Below, one piece after another: positions 16,569 to 24,659 of a stretch of 64,000 nt of DNA. A program made the translations under genes and the position numbers. Position 1 is the first letter of the stretch, and each line of letters opens with the position of its first letter. Source of the stretch: Acinetobacter puyangensis (lineage in GTDB: Bacteria; Pseudomonadota; Gammaproteobacteria; Pseudomonadales; Moraxellaceae); the NCBI RefSeq assembly GCF_900096995.1, contig NZ_OANT01000005.1:62001-126000 (forward strand), given 5' to 3'. The notes below the pieces were generated by a model. It was not told where the DNA came from and did no database searches. It was given only the letters and a program-made list of their open reading frames with translations.

Positions 16569-17567
16569 TTATGAATCATCAGAAACTGCGATATCAAGCT
16601 GACGCAACTGGGTATTTAACTGGCGATAACACGCATCAGACAGTATCGCTTCTACAGGAACCACCCAGATACGTTGCAATTGCTCAAGTTGATCTGCCCA
16701 AAGCTGTTGTAGCTTTACCGCATCCTTAGCTGTGGTAATGATCGGCTGTGCAGGAAACGTTTTAAAATCATCAAGACAATATCGATGGTGATCGGCAAAA
16801 ACATGTGCAGTATATCGCACATTGATCTGAGCCAGCGTTTGAAAAAAACGTTCTGGAAAACCAATACCGACCACAGCCCGATAATGAACTTCTGTATCGA
16901 AGACCTGACTATGATCTCCCAGACAATAGGGCTGTCCGACTGCAAGATGCATATTCAAAGCAGAATGTGCAAATGCATTATGCTCAATCACAGTCACATC
17001 ATTCAGTCTAGACAAAGGTTCCCGCAGAAAACCTTCGGGTAATAATCGTTCGTTGCCAAAGCCACGTGCGCTGTCTACCACTACCCACTCAATATCACGC
17101 TGCAAGGCAAAATGCTGCAAACCATCATCACTTAAAATCAAATCAAGATCGTGATGCTGAAGTAACAATTCAATCGCCTGCTGCCGATTTGCACCAACTG
17201 CCATCGGAACATGCGTTGACTGGACAATCAATTTCGGTTCATCACCCACCTGCGAGGCCAGCGATTGGTCATTGACCAATATTGGAAATGGCCCATCACC
17301 ACCATAACCTCGACTGATTACACCCACCCGGATGTGCTGCTGTTGTAGATATTTGACCAGATTAATGATTAATGGGGTTTTTCCGCTGCCACCCACCGTA
17401 ATATTACCGATAATCATCACCGGTACAGGGGCTCGGTAAGCATGCTTGAGCTGAGAAGATTTTTGTAATAGAAAAATGCTGCGATATAGCCAAGATAAAG
17501 GTCTAAACACAATCAGCCAGGACGATTGTTTTTGCCATGCCTGCTGAATTTTATCTGCAAGAGCCAT
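16569..17567 (-). CDS. lpxK: tetraacyldisaccharide 4'-kinase
   Basis: Inner-membrane kinase adding the 4'-phosphate to the lipid A precursor. 332 residues. The Walker A motif sits in [14 protein letters not shown] (about 53-66), followed by GVISRGYGG and the Walker B-like [10 protein letters not shown]; a hydrophobic amphipathic N-terminus precedes it, as expected for membrane association. It starts eight bases after the msbA stop. MsbA-LpxK-KdsB form a conserved cassette. Confidence 0.95.
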   Translation of the reverse strand: MALADKIQQAWQKQSSWLIVFRPLSWLYRSIFLLQKSSQLKHAYRAPVPVMIIGNITVGGSGKTPLIINLVKYLQQQHIRVGVISRGYGGDGPFPILVNDQSLASQVGDEPKLIVQSTHVPMAVGANRQQAIELLLQHHDLDLILSDDGLQHFALQRDIEWVVVDSARGFGNERLLPEGFLREPLSRLNDVTVIEHNAFAHSALNMHLAVGQPYCLGDHSQVFDTEVHYRAVVGIGFPERFFQTLAQINVRYTAHVFADHHRYCLDDFKTFPAQPIITTAKDAVKLQQLWADQLEQLQRIWVVPVEAILSDACYRQLNTQLRQLDIAVSDDS

Positions 17568-17575
17568 GTATTATC

Positions 17576-19309
17576 CTACTCGGAATCCAGACTAAACTGG
17601 CGCTGGTGTAGTTTGGCATAGGCCCCCTGCTTAAGCAGAAGCGATTGATGGTTGCCTTCTTCAATAATCTGACCATGATCCATCACCACAATACGATCTG
17701 CCTTTTCAATGGTAGACAGACGATGCGCAATCACGATGGTGGTTCTACCCTGCATGGCTCGGTCTAGTGCCTGCTGAATATAATGTTCTGACTGATTGTC
17801 TAGCGCACTGGTGGCTTCATCGAGAATCAAAATTGGGGCATTTTTCAACATGGCACGGGCAATCGAAATGCGCTGTCGCTGACCGCCGGAAAGATTCAAG
17901 CCATTGGCGCCCAACATAGTGTCATAACCATGCGGTAATTCCATGATAAAATCATGTGCATAAGCAGCTTTAGCCGCAGCAACAATCTCTGCTTCACTGG
18001 CATTTGCTAATTCACCATAGGCGATATTGTCACGGATACTGCGGTCAAATAAAATTACCTGCTGATTCACAATCGCAATATTATGTCTTAAATGCAGTAA
18101 TTCAATATCTTCAATTTTATCGCCATCGACCAAAAGCTCACCAGAACTATGTTGCTGATAACGCAATATAGAGTTCACCAAAGTTGATTTACCCGCACCG
18201 GAACGTCCGACCAATGCTACCGTTTCACCCGGCTGGATATCAAGATTTATATGTGACAGCGCTTGTGTACCATCAGGATAGGATAAACTGATATTTTTAA
18301 ACTGAATATGTCCGTGAATAGTCGGTTTCAATGTACCCAGATTATCTTCATCAGGAGTATCCAATATATCAAATACCGATTGTGCCGCAGCCAGTCCACG
18401 CTGAATCTTTTCGTTCACTTCAGTCAATGCCTTAACCGGTTTACTCAACAAGCCAGCTGCGGTAATAAATGCGACAAACTCACCGGCTGTGGTCCCCCCC
18501 AGAATTTGTGGCCGAAGTGCAATCCAAACCACGACACTCATCGCTACAGCCATAATCAATTGCACAATGGGCGAGTTTAAACTGACCACCACCACCAGTT
18601 TTAAACCTTTTTTCAGATTTTCTAATGAATATTTACGAAAACGCTGACGTTCGTACTCCTGTCCACCATAACCTTTCACTACAGAATAGCCATTTACAGT
18701 TTCCTGAACCACGTGACTGACATCACCCATGGTATTTTGTAATTGCACAGAAAGTTTACGCATCCGTTTAGACGCTTTGCTAATCACCAGCCCAATCAAA
18801 GGTGCGATAATCAAAATGGTTAAGGATAAACGCCAGTTAATATAAAACAAGTAACTCAATAAACCGATGACCGTTAAGCCATCACGGACCAGTGTTTTTA
18901 AGGATTCGGTAGACGCTGCGGTGACCTGTTCAACGTTATAAATCACTTTGGCGGAAATATGTCCACTAGAATTATCAAGATAATATTGCGTCGGCAATTT
19001 CACCAATTTTTCAAAAATTTGCTGCCGAATGGTAAAAATCAGATTACGTGAAATGACTGCGGAGAAATAACTTCCTAGAAATGCACCAATTCCGCGGAAA
19101 AAAAACAATGAAATAATTAAAATTGGGAAAAGATTTTTGGCCGACTGATCGGTATCGTTAATCGCATCAATAATATATTTAATCAGTTGAGCAATAGAAA
19201 CCTCTGTCGCTGCATTAATTGCATAGCCAAGTAATACCAGCAAACCAATGCGCCAGTAACCTTTTAAATAAGACAGTAAACGAAAATATACCTGCAAATC
19301 ACGCTTCAC
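17576..19309 (-). CDS. msbA: lipid A export ABC transporter MsbA
   Basis: Homodimeric flippase moving core-lipid A across the inner membrane. 577 residues: six membrane helices in the first ~320, then the ATPase with GRSGAGKSTL (Walker A), LSGGQRQRISIARAML (signature), ILILDEATSALD (Walker B) and the AHRLS switch histidine. The start codon overlaps the last base of the exbD stop (19309), so it is translated with the ExbB/ExbD genes. Confidence 0.95.
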   Translation of the reverse strand: MKRDLQVYFRLLSYLKGYWRIGLLVLLGYAINAATEVSIAQLIKYIIDAINDTDQSAKNLFPILIISLFFFRGIGAFLGSYFSAVISRNLIFTIRQQIFEKLVKLPTQYYLDNSSGHISAKVIYNVEQVTAASTESLKTLVRDGLTVIGLLSYLFYINWRLSLTILIIAPLIGLVISKASKRMRKLSVQLQNTMGDVSHVVQETVNGYSVVKGYGGQEYERQRFRKYSLENLKKGLKLVVVVSLNSPIVQLIMAVAMSVVVWIALRPQILGGTTAGEFVAFITAAGLLSKPVKALTEVNEKIQRGLAAAQSVFDILDTPDEDNLGTLKPTIHGHIQFKNISLSYPDGTQALSHINLDIQPGETVALVGRSGAGKSTLVNSILRYQQHSSGELLVDGDKIEDIELLHLRHNIAIVNQQVILFDRSIRDNIAYGELANASEAEIVAAAKAAYAHDFIMELPHGYDTMLGANGLNLSGGQRQRISIARAMLKNAPILILDEATSALDNQSEHYIQQALDRAMQGRTTIVIAHRLSTIEKADRIVVMDHGQIIEEGNHQSLLLKQGAYAKLHQRQFSLDSE

Positions 19310-19734
19310 TAATTGTAGCCTCGAGCCGGAACTTTAGTACTAATATTAATATTCATAAATCCTAATTTACCTGCAACATCCATCACCCGTACCACATCCT
19401 GATGCGTTGCTTTGGCATCTGCTGCAATGATCAATGGCATATCACGGCGATTTACTGTGGCCTGTTTAATCGCAGTGGTCAGCTGTACTTCATCATTGCC
19501 TGCCAATGCTTGCCCATTCACCAGATACTTACCCGACGACTGTACCACAACCTCGGCTTTATCGTCATATGATTTTGGTGGTACGCCCTGCGCATCAGGC
19601 AACGTCAGATTGACTCGACTATGTTGATTAAAACTGGTTGAAACCAATAAAAATACTAATAAAAACAGTAAACAATCAATCATCGGCGTAAGGTTAACTT
19701 CTATTTCATGCACACGAGGCCGATTAAACTTCAT
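19309..19734 (-). CDS. exbD: biopolymer transport protein ExbD
   Basis: Proton-channel partner of ExbB that energises TonB or a Tol-like system. 141 residues from ATG at 19734 (MKFNRPRVHEIEVNLTPMIDCLLFLLVFLLVSTS), with the conserved membrane Asp in MIDCLL and a periplasmic domain after residue ~45. The frame opens further up, at 19830, but that part lies in exbB and the family start is clearly MKF. It overlaps the exbB stop by 11 bases. Placement directly before msbA is a common arrangement. Confidence 0.92.
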   Translation of the reverse strand: MKFNRPRVHEIEVNLTPMIDCLLFLLVFLLVSTSFNQHSRVNLTLPDAQGVPPKSYDDKAEVVVQSSGKYLVNGQALAGNDEVQLTTAIKQATVNRRDMPLIIAADAKATHQDVVRVMDVAGKLGFMNINISTKVPARGYN

Positions 19735-20377
19735 ATTGCAATTGTTCCTCTCCAGCATCAGAAGCCAGCGTTTTGGCTTTACCGTAGAACAATATGGCAT
19801 GATACAGGGTTGCCTGTTGTTCCATTTCAACTACCAACTCGACCACAACGCGCTGAAAATACCGATATGCGACCAATGCCGGGATTGCCACAATCATACC
19901 TGCCGCAGTGGTGATTAATGCTTTAGACACACCATTGGCTAACATAGCCGGATCAGTTACACCACCAGAATTGACTGCCAGAAATGCTTCGATAATGCCA
20001 AGCACCGTACCCAGTAAGCCAAGCAATGGTGCGATTGCGCCGATTGTTCCCAAAAAATTAATATTTTTTTCCAGTTGGGAGATTTGTACGCTCGCTTCGG
20101 TCTGCATTTGAATTTTTACAAATTCGGCATTTTTAAAACGAAACATATAGCCTTTTTGTAAAATCTTACCCAAAGGACTTTTAAATAAGGTTTGTTGATC
20201 CTGTACACTTAAATTATCGCTACTGGAACGTAATAAAACCTCGTTGACCAGATTTTTGGGGACAATCCGTGAACGCTTTAAACGCACAAAGCGTTCAATC
20301 GTAATGGCCAAAGCAGCAATCGAGCATGCAAGCAAGGGCAACATCAGCCATCCGCCAGCTTTTATAAATTCCCACAT
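19724..20377 (-). CDS. exbB: biopolymer transport protein ExbB (MotA/TolQ/ExbB family)
   Basis: 217-residue inner-membrane proton-channel subunit. An N-terminal helix (GGWLMLPLLACSIAALAITIERFVRL) is followed by a cytoplasmic loop and then two helices containing the family core FLGTIGAIAPLLGLLGTVLGIIEAF and ISKALITTAAGMIVAIPAL-like segment. Pairs with ExbD. No tonB gene is in the window. It lies 33 bases after parB. Confidence 0.92.
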   Translation of the reverse strand: MWEFIKAGGWLMLPLLACSIAALAITIERFVRLKRSRIVPKNLVNEVLLRSSSDNLSVQDQQTLFKSPLGKILQKGYMFRFKNAEFVKIQMQTEASVQISQLEKNINFLGTIGAIAPLLGLLGTVLGIIEAFLAVNSGGVTDPAMLANGVSKALITTAAGMIVAIPALVAYRYFQRVVVELVVEMEQQATLYHAILFYGKAKTLASDAGEEQLQYEV

Positions 20378-20410
20378 AGACCCCTCTTTTTAAAAAAGCG
20401 TTTTATAAAG

Positions 20411-21307
20411 CTATTGTTCTGGCAGACAAATATTTAAAATTCCGTCAAGCTCTTCCAACGAATGATATTTAATCACAATTTTGCCTTTACCTTTAGTATT
20501 GTGATCGATTTGTACTTGCGCACCAAATCTTTCTGCCAGTCGATCTGTCAACTGATGAATATCTGCATTCGCCTGTTTTTTATCCTGTTTCTCGGTCTTG
20601 GGTTCCAACCATTCACGTACCAGTTGCTCGGTCTGACGTACCGATAAATTCTTTTTGACAACCAATTCTGCAACTTGAGCCTGCTCAAGTTTTTTCAGTG
20701 GCAATAATGCTCTGGCATGCCCCATGTCAATTTTTTGCTGATTTAATAATTCTTTTACTGAACTTTCCAGACTTAGCAACCGCAGTAAATTACTCACTGT
20801 TGCCCGCGCTTTACCGACTGTTTCGGCAATTTCCTGATGACTTAAACCAAATTCTTCATGAAAGCGTTGCAATGCCAGGGCCTGTTCCATCGGATTTAAA
20901 TCTTGACGCTGAATATTTTCAATCAGCGACAAGGCTATGGCAACCTGATCGGAAATATTTCTTACAATTGCCGGAATATGACTCAAGCCTGCCAATTGTG
21001 CTGCACGCCAACGACGCTCGCCGGCAATAATTTCATAACTGTCCTGATCGGCAAGTTTACGAATAACAATCGGCTGCATCACCCCATGCTGTTTAATGGA
21101 TTCAGCAAGTTCTTTTAGCTCGTCTTCATCAATATATCGACGTGGTTGATAGACACCTCTTTGTAACAGTGCCACATCAACACTTTCCAGTTGACCATCT
21201 GCAAGCACAGCCGATGGTTCTGCAAGAGTTTGTTTTTCACGCTGAATTGAGCCAAGCAAAGCATCCAAACCACGCCCTTTTGCCAGACCACGCTTTTTCG
21301 TTGTCAT
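20411..21307 (-). CDS. parB: chromosome partitioning protein ParB
   Basis: 298-residue CTPase and parS-binding protein. The N-terminal basic leader carries GLGRGLDALLG-like KGRGLDALLGS. The ParB/Sulfiredoxin core has GERRWRAAQLAG (the CTP-binding box, about 95-106), then the HTH in EIAETVGKARATVSNLLRLL and a C-terminal dimer domain. It overlaps parA by four bases. With ParA it segregates the origin region, suggesting oriC may be near. Confidence 0.95.
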   Translation of the reverse strand: MTTKKRGLAKGRGLDALLGSIQREKQTLAEPSAVLADGQLESVDVALLQRGVYQPRRYIDEDELKELAESIKQHGVMQPIVIRKLADQDSYEIIAGERRWRAAQLAGLSHIPAIVRNISDQVAIALSLIENIQRQDLNPMEQALALQRFHEEFGLSHQEIAETVGKARATVSNLLRLLSLESSVKELLNQQKIDMGHARALLPLKKLEQAQVAELVVKKNLSVRQTEQLVREWLEPKTEKQDKKQANADIHQLTDRLAERFGAQVQIDHNTKGKGKIVIKYHSLEELDGILNICLPEQ

Positions 21308-22080
21308 GCTTTTGCTCCCTGTTTCACTTTTTTCACCAGTTCTGCGGCAAAATTTAAATAGGCTACAGCACCCTTGGAACTTTTTTCAAAATAAATCACT
21401 GGTAAACCGTGAGCAGGCGCTTCTGCCAGTCGCACGTTACGTGGAATCACTGTGCTAAAAAGTTTTTCACCAAAATATTTTTCCAGCTCTGCCGAAACAT
21501 CTTTTGTCAGGGCATTTCGACCATCAAACATGGTGCGGACTACCCCTAAGATTTCCAGATCAGGGTTTAGCGTCTGATTAATTCGCTCAATGGTCTGACA
21601 TAAATCCGCCAAACCTTCCAAGGCATAATATTCACATTGCATTGGAATCAACACACTATTAGCAGCACATAAAGCATTCACCGTAATCAGACTTAAACTT
21701 GGTGCACAATCAATAATGATGAAATCATAGGACTTTTCTATTTGTTTTAAGGCATCACGTAAAATAAATTCTCGCTCTGTCTGCTCGGCAATCGACAGCT
21801 CTACCCCAGCCAATTCACGATTAGAACCTAGAATTTTATACAACGCTTCACTTTTGGTAATCGCCGCTTCAATCGGTGCATCGCCCAGCAAAACATCAGC
21901 CACAGTATAGGTTAATTCATTTTTTTGGACGCCGGACCCCATGGTTGCATTGCCTTGTGAATCAAGATCGACCAAAAGCACTCGTTTTTTTAAAATGGCT
22001 AATGAGGCTGCCAAATTTACAGCAGTTGTGGTTTTGGCCACACCACCTTTCTGATTTGCAATTGCTATAATTTTAGCCAT
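21304..22080 (-). CDS. parA: chromosome partitioning ATPase ParA
   Basis: 258-residue Soj/ParA ATPase. The deviant Walker A is KGGVAKTTTAVNLAASL (about 10-26), with the signature lysine; Walker A' is at LLVDLDSQGNAT and Walker B at FIIIDCAPSLSLIT. It cooperates with ParB. It follows rsmG at 36 bases, the standard gidB-parA-parB order near chromosomal origins. Confidence 0.95.
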   Translation of the reverse strand: MAKIIAIANQKGGVAKTTTAVNLAASLAILKKRVLLVDLDSQGNATMGSGVQKNELTYTVADVLLGDAPIEAAITKSEALYKILGSNRELAGVELSIAEQTEREFILRDALKQIEKSYDFIIIDCAPSLSLITVNALCAANSVLIPMQCEYYALEGLADLCQTIERINQTLNPDLEILGVVRTMFDGRNALTKDVSAELEKYFGEKLFSTVIPRNVRLAEAPAHGLPVIYFEKSSKGAVAYLNFAAELVKKVKQGAKA

Positions 22081-22116
22081 GACAGCACCACTTCATTTTC
22101 ATTAATTTTCTCATCG

Positions 22117-22746
22117 TTATGACGCACTTAACAAAATCAAATGCCGTTGTTCATCTAAATGCGGAACTTTTAACTGAATCACCTGTTGTTGATAATCAGA
22201 CAACTGAGCCAGCTCCTCGGTTGGCACCACACCTTTCATTGCAGCAATCACAGAATGTTCATGCATATAAGGTTTTGACAGGCTAACAAAATCCAGCAAG
22301 GATGCAAATGCCCGACTGGTAATCACATCAAAATGTCCCAGTTTGTCAATATGTTCCTGATCCTCAACCCGTGTCTGTACCGCTTGCACGTTTGTCAGCT
22401 TCATATCGGCAATAAACTGTTTTAAAAAACGAATCTTTTTACCATTGGAATCAAGTAATACGCACGCCCGTTCTGGTTGGCACAAAGCAATAATCAGTCC
22501 GGGCATACCACCGCCAGTACCAACATCAATCAAACGGCCTTCCGGCAAATAAGGCAAAATACTCAAACTATCGAGCAAATGTTTCACAAGCATTTCTTTT
22601 GGATCACGAATTGCGGTCAGGTTAAATGCCTTATTCCAGAGCACTAATGCATCCTGATATTTAAGCAAATGATCAAGTACATCTGATGATAGCTCTAGGT
22701 TTAAAGCCTTTACACCTTTTTGCAGGCTTTGATAAAAAGGATGCAT
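22117..22746 (-). CDS. rsmG: 16S rRNA (guanine-527 N7)-methyltransferase
   Basis: Methylates G527 of 16S rRNA using S-adenosylmethionine. 209 residues, family length. The SAM-binding loop is DVGTGGGMPGLIIAL (about 77-91), with VLLDSNGKKIRFL after it and the conserved VITSRAFA near residue 145. It precedes parA-parB in the usual gidB arrangement. mnmG, which often lies upstream, is absent here and is replaced by murU-amgK. Confidence 0.94.
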   Translation of the reverse strand: MHPFYQSLQKGVKALNLELSSDVLDHLLKYQDALVLWNKAFNLTAIRDPKEMLVKHLLDSLSILPYLPEGRLIDVGTGGGMPGLIIALCQPERACVLLDSNGKKIRFLKQFIADMKLTNVQAVQTRVEDQEHIDKLGHFDVITSRAFASLLDFVSLSKPYMHEHSVIAAMKGVVPTEELAQLSDYQQQVIQLKVPHLDEQRHLILLSAS

Positions 22747-22783
22747 AAAATTATCTGGTCAGTTGAATTGTGGCAGTATTATA

Positions 22784-22793
22784 ACGTGGAACA
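22784..22793. promoter_or_regulatory. parS-like half site upstream of rsmG
   Basis: ACGTGGAACA matches the whole right part of the ParB-binding consensus TGTTNCACGTGNAACA, but the left arm (ATTATA) does not match. It lies 37 bases upstream of the rsmG-parA-parB unit. This may be a degenerate ParB site or chance. Confidence 0.2.
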
Positions 22794-22834
22794 TTACCCA
22801 AAACACAAATGGTATTTTTGTTAAATGCCGTGTT

Positions 22835-23521
22835 TTAAATCAATTGCATACGAATCTTTTGATCAAGTTGCTGTAAGCGTTCCGGTGTTCCCACATCCAC
22901 CCAGCAACTTGTCATTTTTTCACCACTGACCAAACCCTGTGCCATGGCAGCCTTGAGCGAAGGTAATAAAGGTCGTTTTCCTCGCGGTAAATCTGCAAAC
23001 AGTTTAGGTGAAAGTACACTAATCCCGGCAAAAGTTAAAGCCTCACCCTGCTGTGCTTGCTCAAAAGTATAAATCCGCTCATGCTTCAGGGTAAAATCCC
23101 CATTCGGATGTTGCGGCGGATTTTGCACCAATACCAAATGTGCCAGATCATTGCCCAGATTTAGTTTTGATAAGTTATCAAATGCATAACGAGTCCAGAC
23201 ATCGCCATTCACCACCATAAACGGCTCATCACCCAAATGAGGTAAGGCCTGAATAATACCGCCTGCGGTTTCTAGTCCTTCATCTTCAAGTGACCAGTGA
23301 ATGTTGACACCATATTGCCGGCCATCACCCAGCGCTGCAACCAATTTCTGCTTGAGCCAAGCCGCATTAATGACAATATCGGTAATCCCAATCTTCTTTA
23401 AGGCTTCGATATGCCAGACAATTAACGGTTTATCGGCCACTTTAAGTAAAGGTTTTGGTGTTTCAAGGGTTAAAGGACGCATACGACTACCAAAACCAGC
23501 TGCAAGAATCATGGCTTTCAT
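22835..23521 (-). CDS. murU: N-acetylmuramate alpha-1-phosphate uridylyltransferase
   Basis: 228-residue nucleotidyltransferase. The N-terminus MKAMILAAGFGSRMRPLTLETPKPLLKVADKPL is the sugar-nucleotidyltransferase signature, with metal-site Asp in VVNGDVW (about 108) and in VDVGTPER near the end. With the adjacent AmgK it makes UDP-MurNAc from recycled MurNAc, a route in Pseudomonas and Acinetobacter that bypasses fosfomycin-sensitive synthesis. The function is assigned from the pairing with amgK as much as from sequence. Start overlaps the amgK stop by four bases. Confidence 0.88.
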   Translation of the reverse strand: MKAMILAAGFGSRMRPLTLETPKPLLKVADKPLIVWHIEALKKIGITDIVINAAWLKQKLVAALGDGRQYGVNIHWSLEDEGLETAGGIIQALPHLGDEPFMVVNGDVWTRYAFDNLSKLNLGNDLAHLVLVQNPPQHPNGDFTLKHERIYTFEQAQQGEALTFAGISVLSPKLFADLPRGKRPLLPSLKAAMAQGLVSGEKMTSCWVDVGTPERLQQLDQKIRMQLI

Positions 23522-24537
23522 GCAACGTCCTCAAGCTCGGCATATTCACCATATTTTGCAGTAAATACGGGCATTACTTCAATTTCAATGAAGTGCTGAA
23601 AATCCTGTAATGCCGGACAATGGGCCAGTTCCTGACGCAGATACCACATCACACGTGGCAAATCTTTAAGATAACCAGATTTACCATCGCGCACATAAAG
23701 ACGCACAAAAATACCTAAAATTTTCAAATGGCGTTGAATCGACATAATCTCGACATCAAGCTTAAATTGTGCCAAATCCCGATTTTTGTGGGATTGCTCT
23801 GACAACATGGCATAAAACTCGGCAATCCACTGTTGTACTTGTCTTGATGGCCACTGTACATAGGCATCACGTATAATTGAAATCAAATCATAGGTATCCG
23901 GACCCACCACCGCATCCTGAAAATCGATGACACCAAGATCATCTTCACCCTTGAGCAACATCAAATTACGACTGTGATAATCACGATGTACCAACACCTG
24001 TGGCTGATGCTCCAGATTCTCAATAATCCATTGATAGCTGCGATGCAATAGGTCTGCATGGGTTTCGGTAACGTCAATATTTAAATCAGGCAACAACCAT
24101 TGATCAAATAGACGCATTTCCTGTACCAGTTTTTCGACACTGTATTTTGGAAAAGTCAGTGGATCAACCGGAATCGCCTGCAACTGAATAATCTGTTTGA
24201 ATGCTTGCAAATAATAGGCATCAACGGTCTGTGAATTTAAAACATTGGCAAGCACTTCATCGCCAAAATCTTCCAGCAATAACAAGCCACGGCTTAAATC
24301 CTGTGCAACAATATGGGGTACGCGAGCACCATGATGTTCCAGATAGGCTGCAATTTGAACAAAAGGCAAACAATCTTCTTTTTCTGGCGGCGCATCCATC
24401 AACATATAAGTTTGATCCGGAAGATAGATTCTGGCATAGCGCCGAAAACTCGCATCACCTGCTAAATATTTGATTTCAAAGGCTTGTTTCTCAATTATTT
24501 GTTCTAGCCATTGTTGGACAATCTGTTCTCTTTGCAT
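23518..24537 (-). CDS. amgK: N-acetylmuramate/N-acetylglucosamine anomeric kinase
   Basis: 339-residue aminoglycoside-phosphotransferase-fold kinase that phosphorylates the anomeric carbon of MurNAc or GlcNAc. The catalytic loop is VLVHRDYHSRNLML (about 182-195) and the metal-binding loop is LGVIDFQDAVVGPDTYDL. It precedes and overlaps murU, and is divergent from lptD, the same neighbourhood as in Pseudomonas. Together they recycle peptidoglycan sugars in the cytoplasm. Confidence 0.9.
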   Translation of the reverse strand: MQREQIVQQWLEQIIEKQAFEIKYLAGDASFRRYARIYLPDQTYMLMDAPPEKEDCLPFVQIAAYLEHHGARVPHIVAQDLSRGLLLLEDFGDEVLANVLNSQTVDAYYLQAFKQIIQLQAIPVDPLTFPKYSVEKLVQEMRLFDQWLLPDLNIDVTETHADLLHRSYQWIIENLEHQPQVLVHRDYHSRNLMLLKGEDDLGVIDFQDAVVGPDTYDLISIIRDAYVQWPSRQVQQWIAEFYAMLSEQSHKNRDLAQFKLDVEIMSIQRHLKILGIFVRLYVRDGKSGYLKDLPRVMWYLRQELAHCPALQDFQHFIEIEVMPVFTAKYGEYAELEDVA

Positions 24538-24659
24538 TCACTCACTACCTATACTTGCAAAAACACCGCATTATTTGCAGCTATAAGTGTAGTCGTTTCG
24601 GATTTTTTTCTCTATGATGCAATGAAAATATTTGCGAAATTATTTGTGTTGACATTGTT

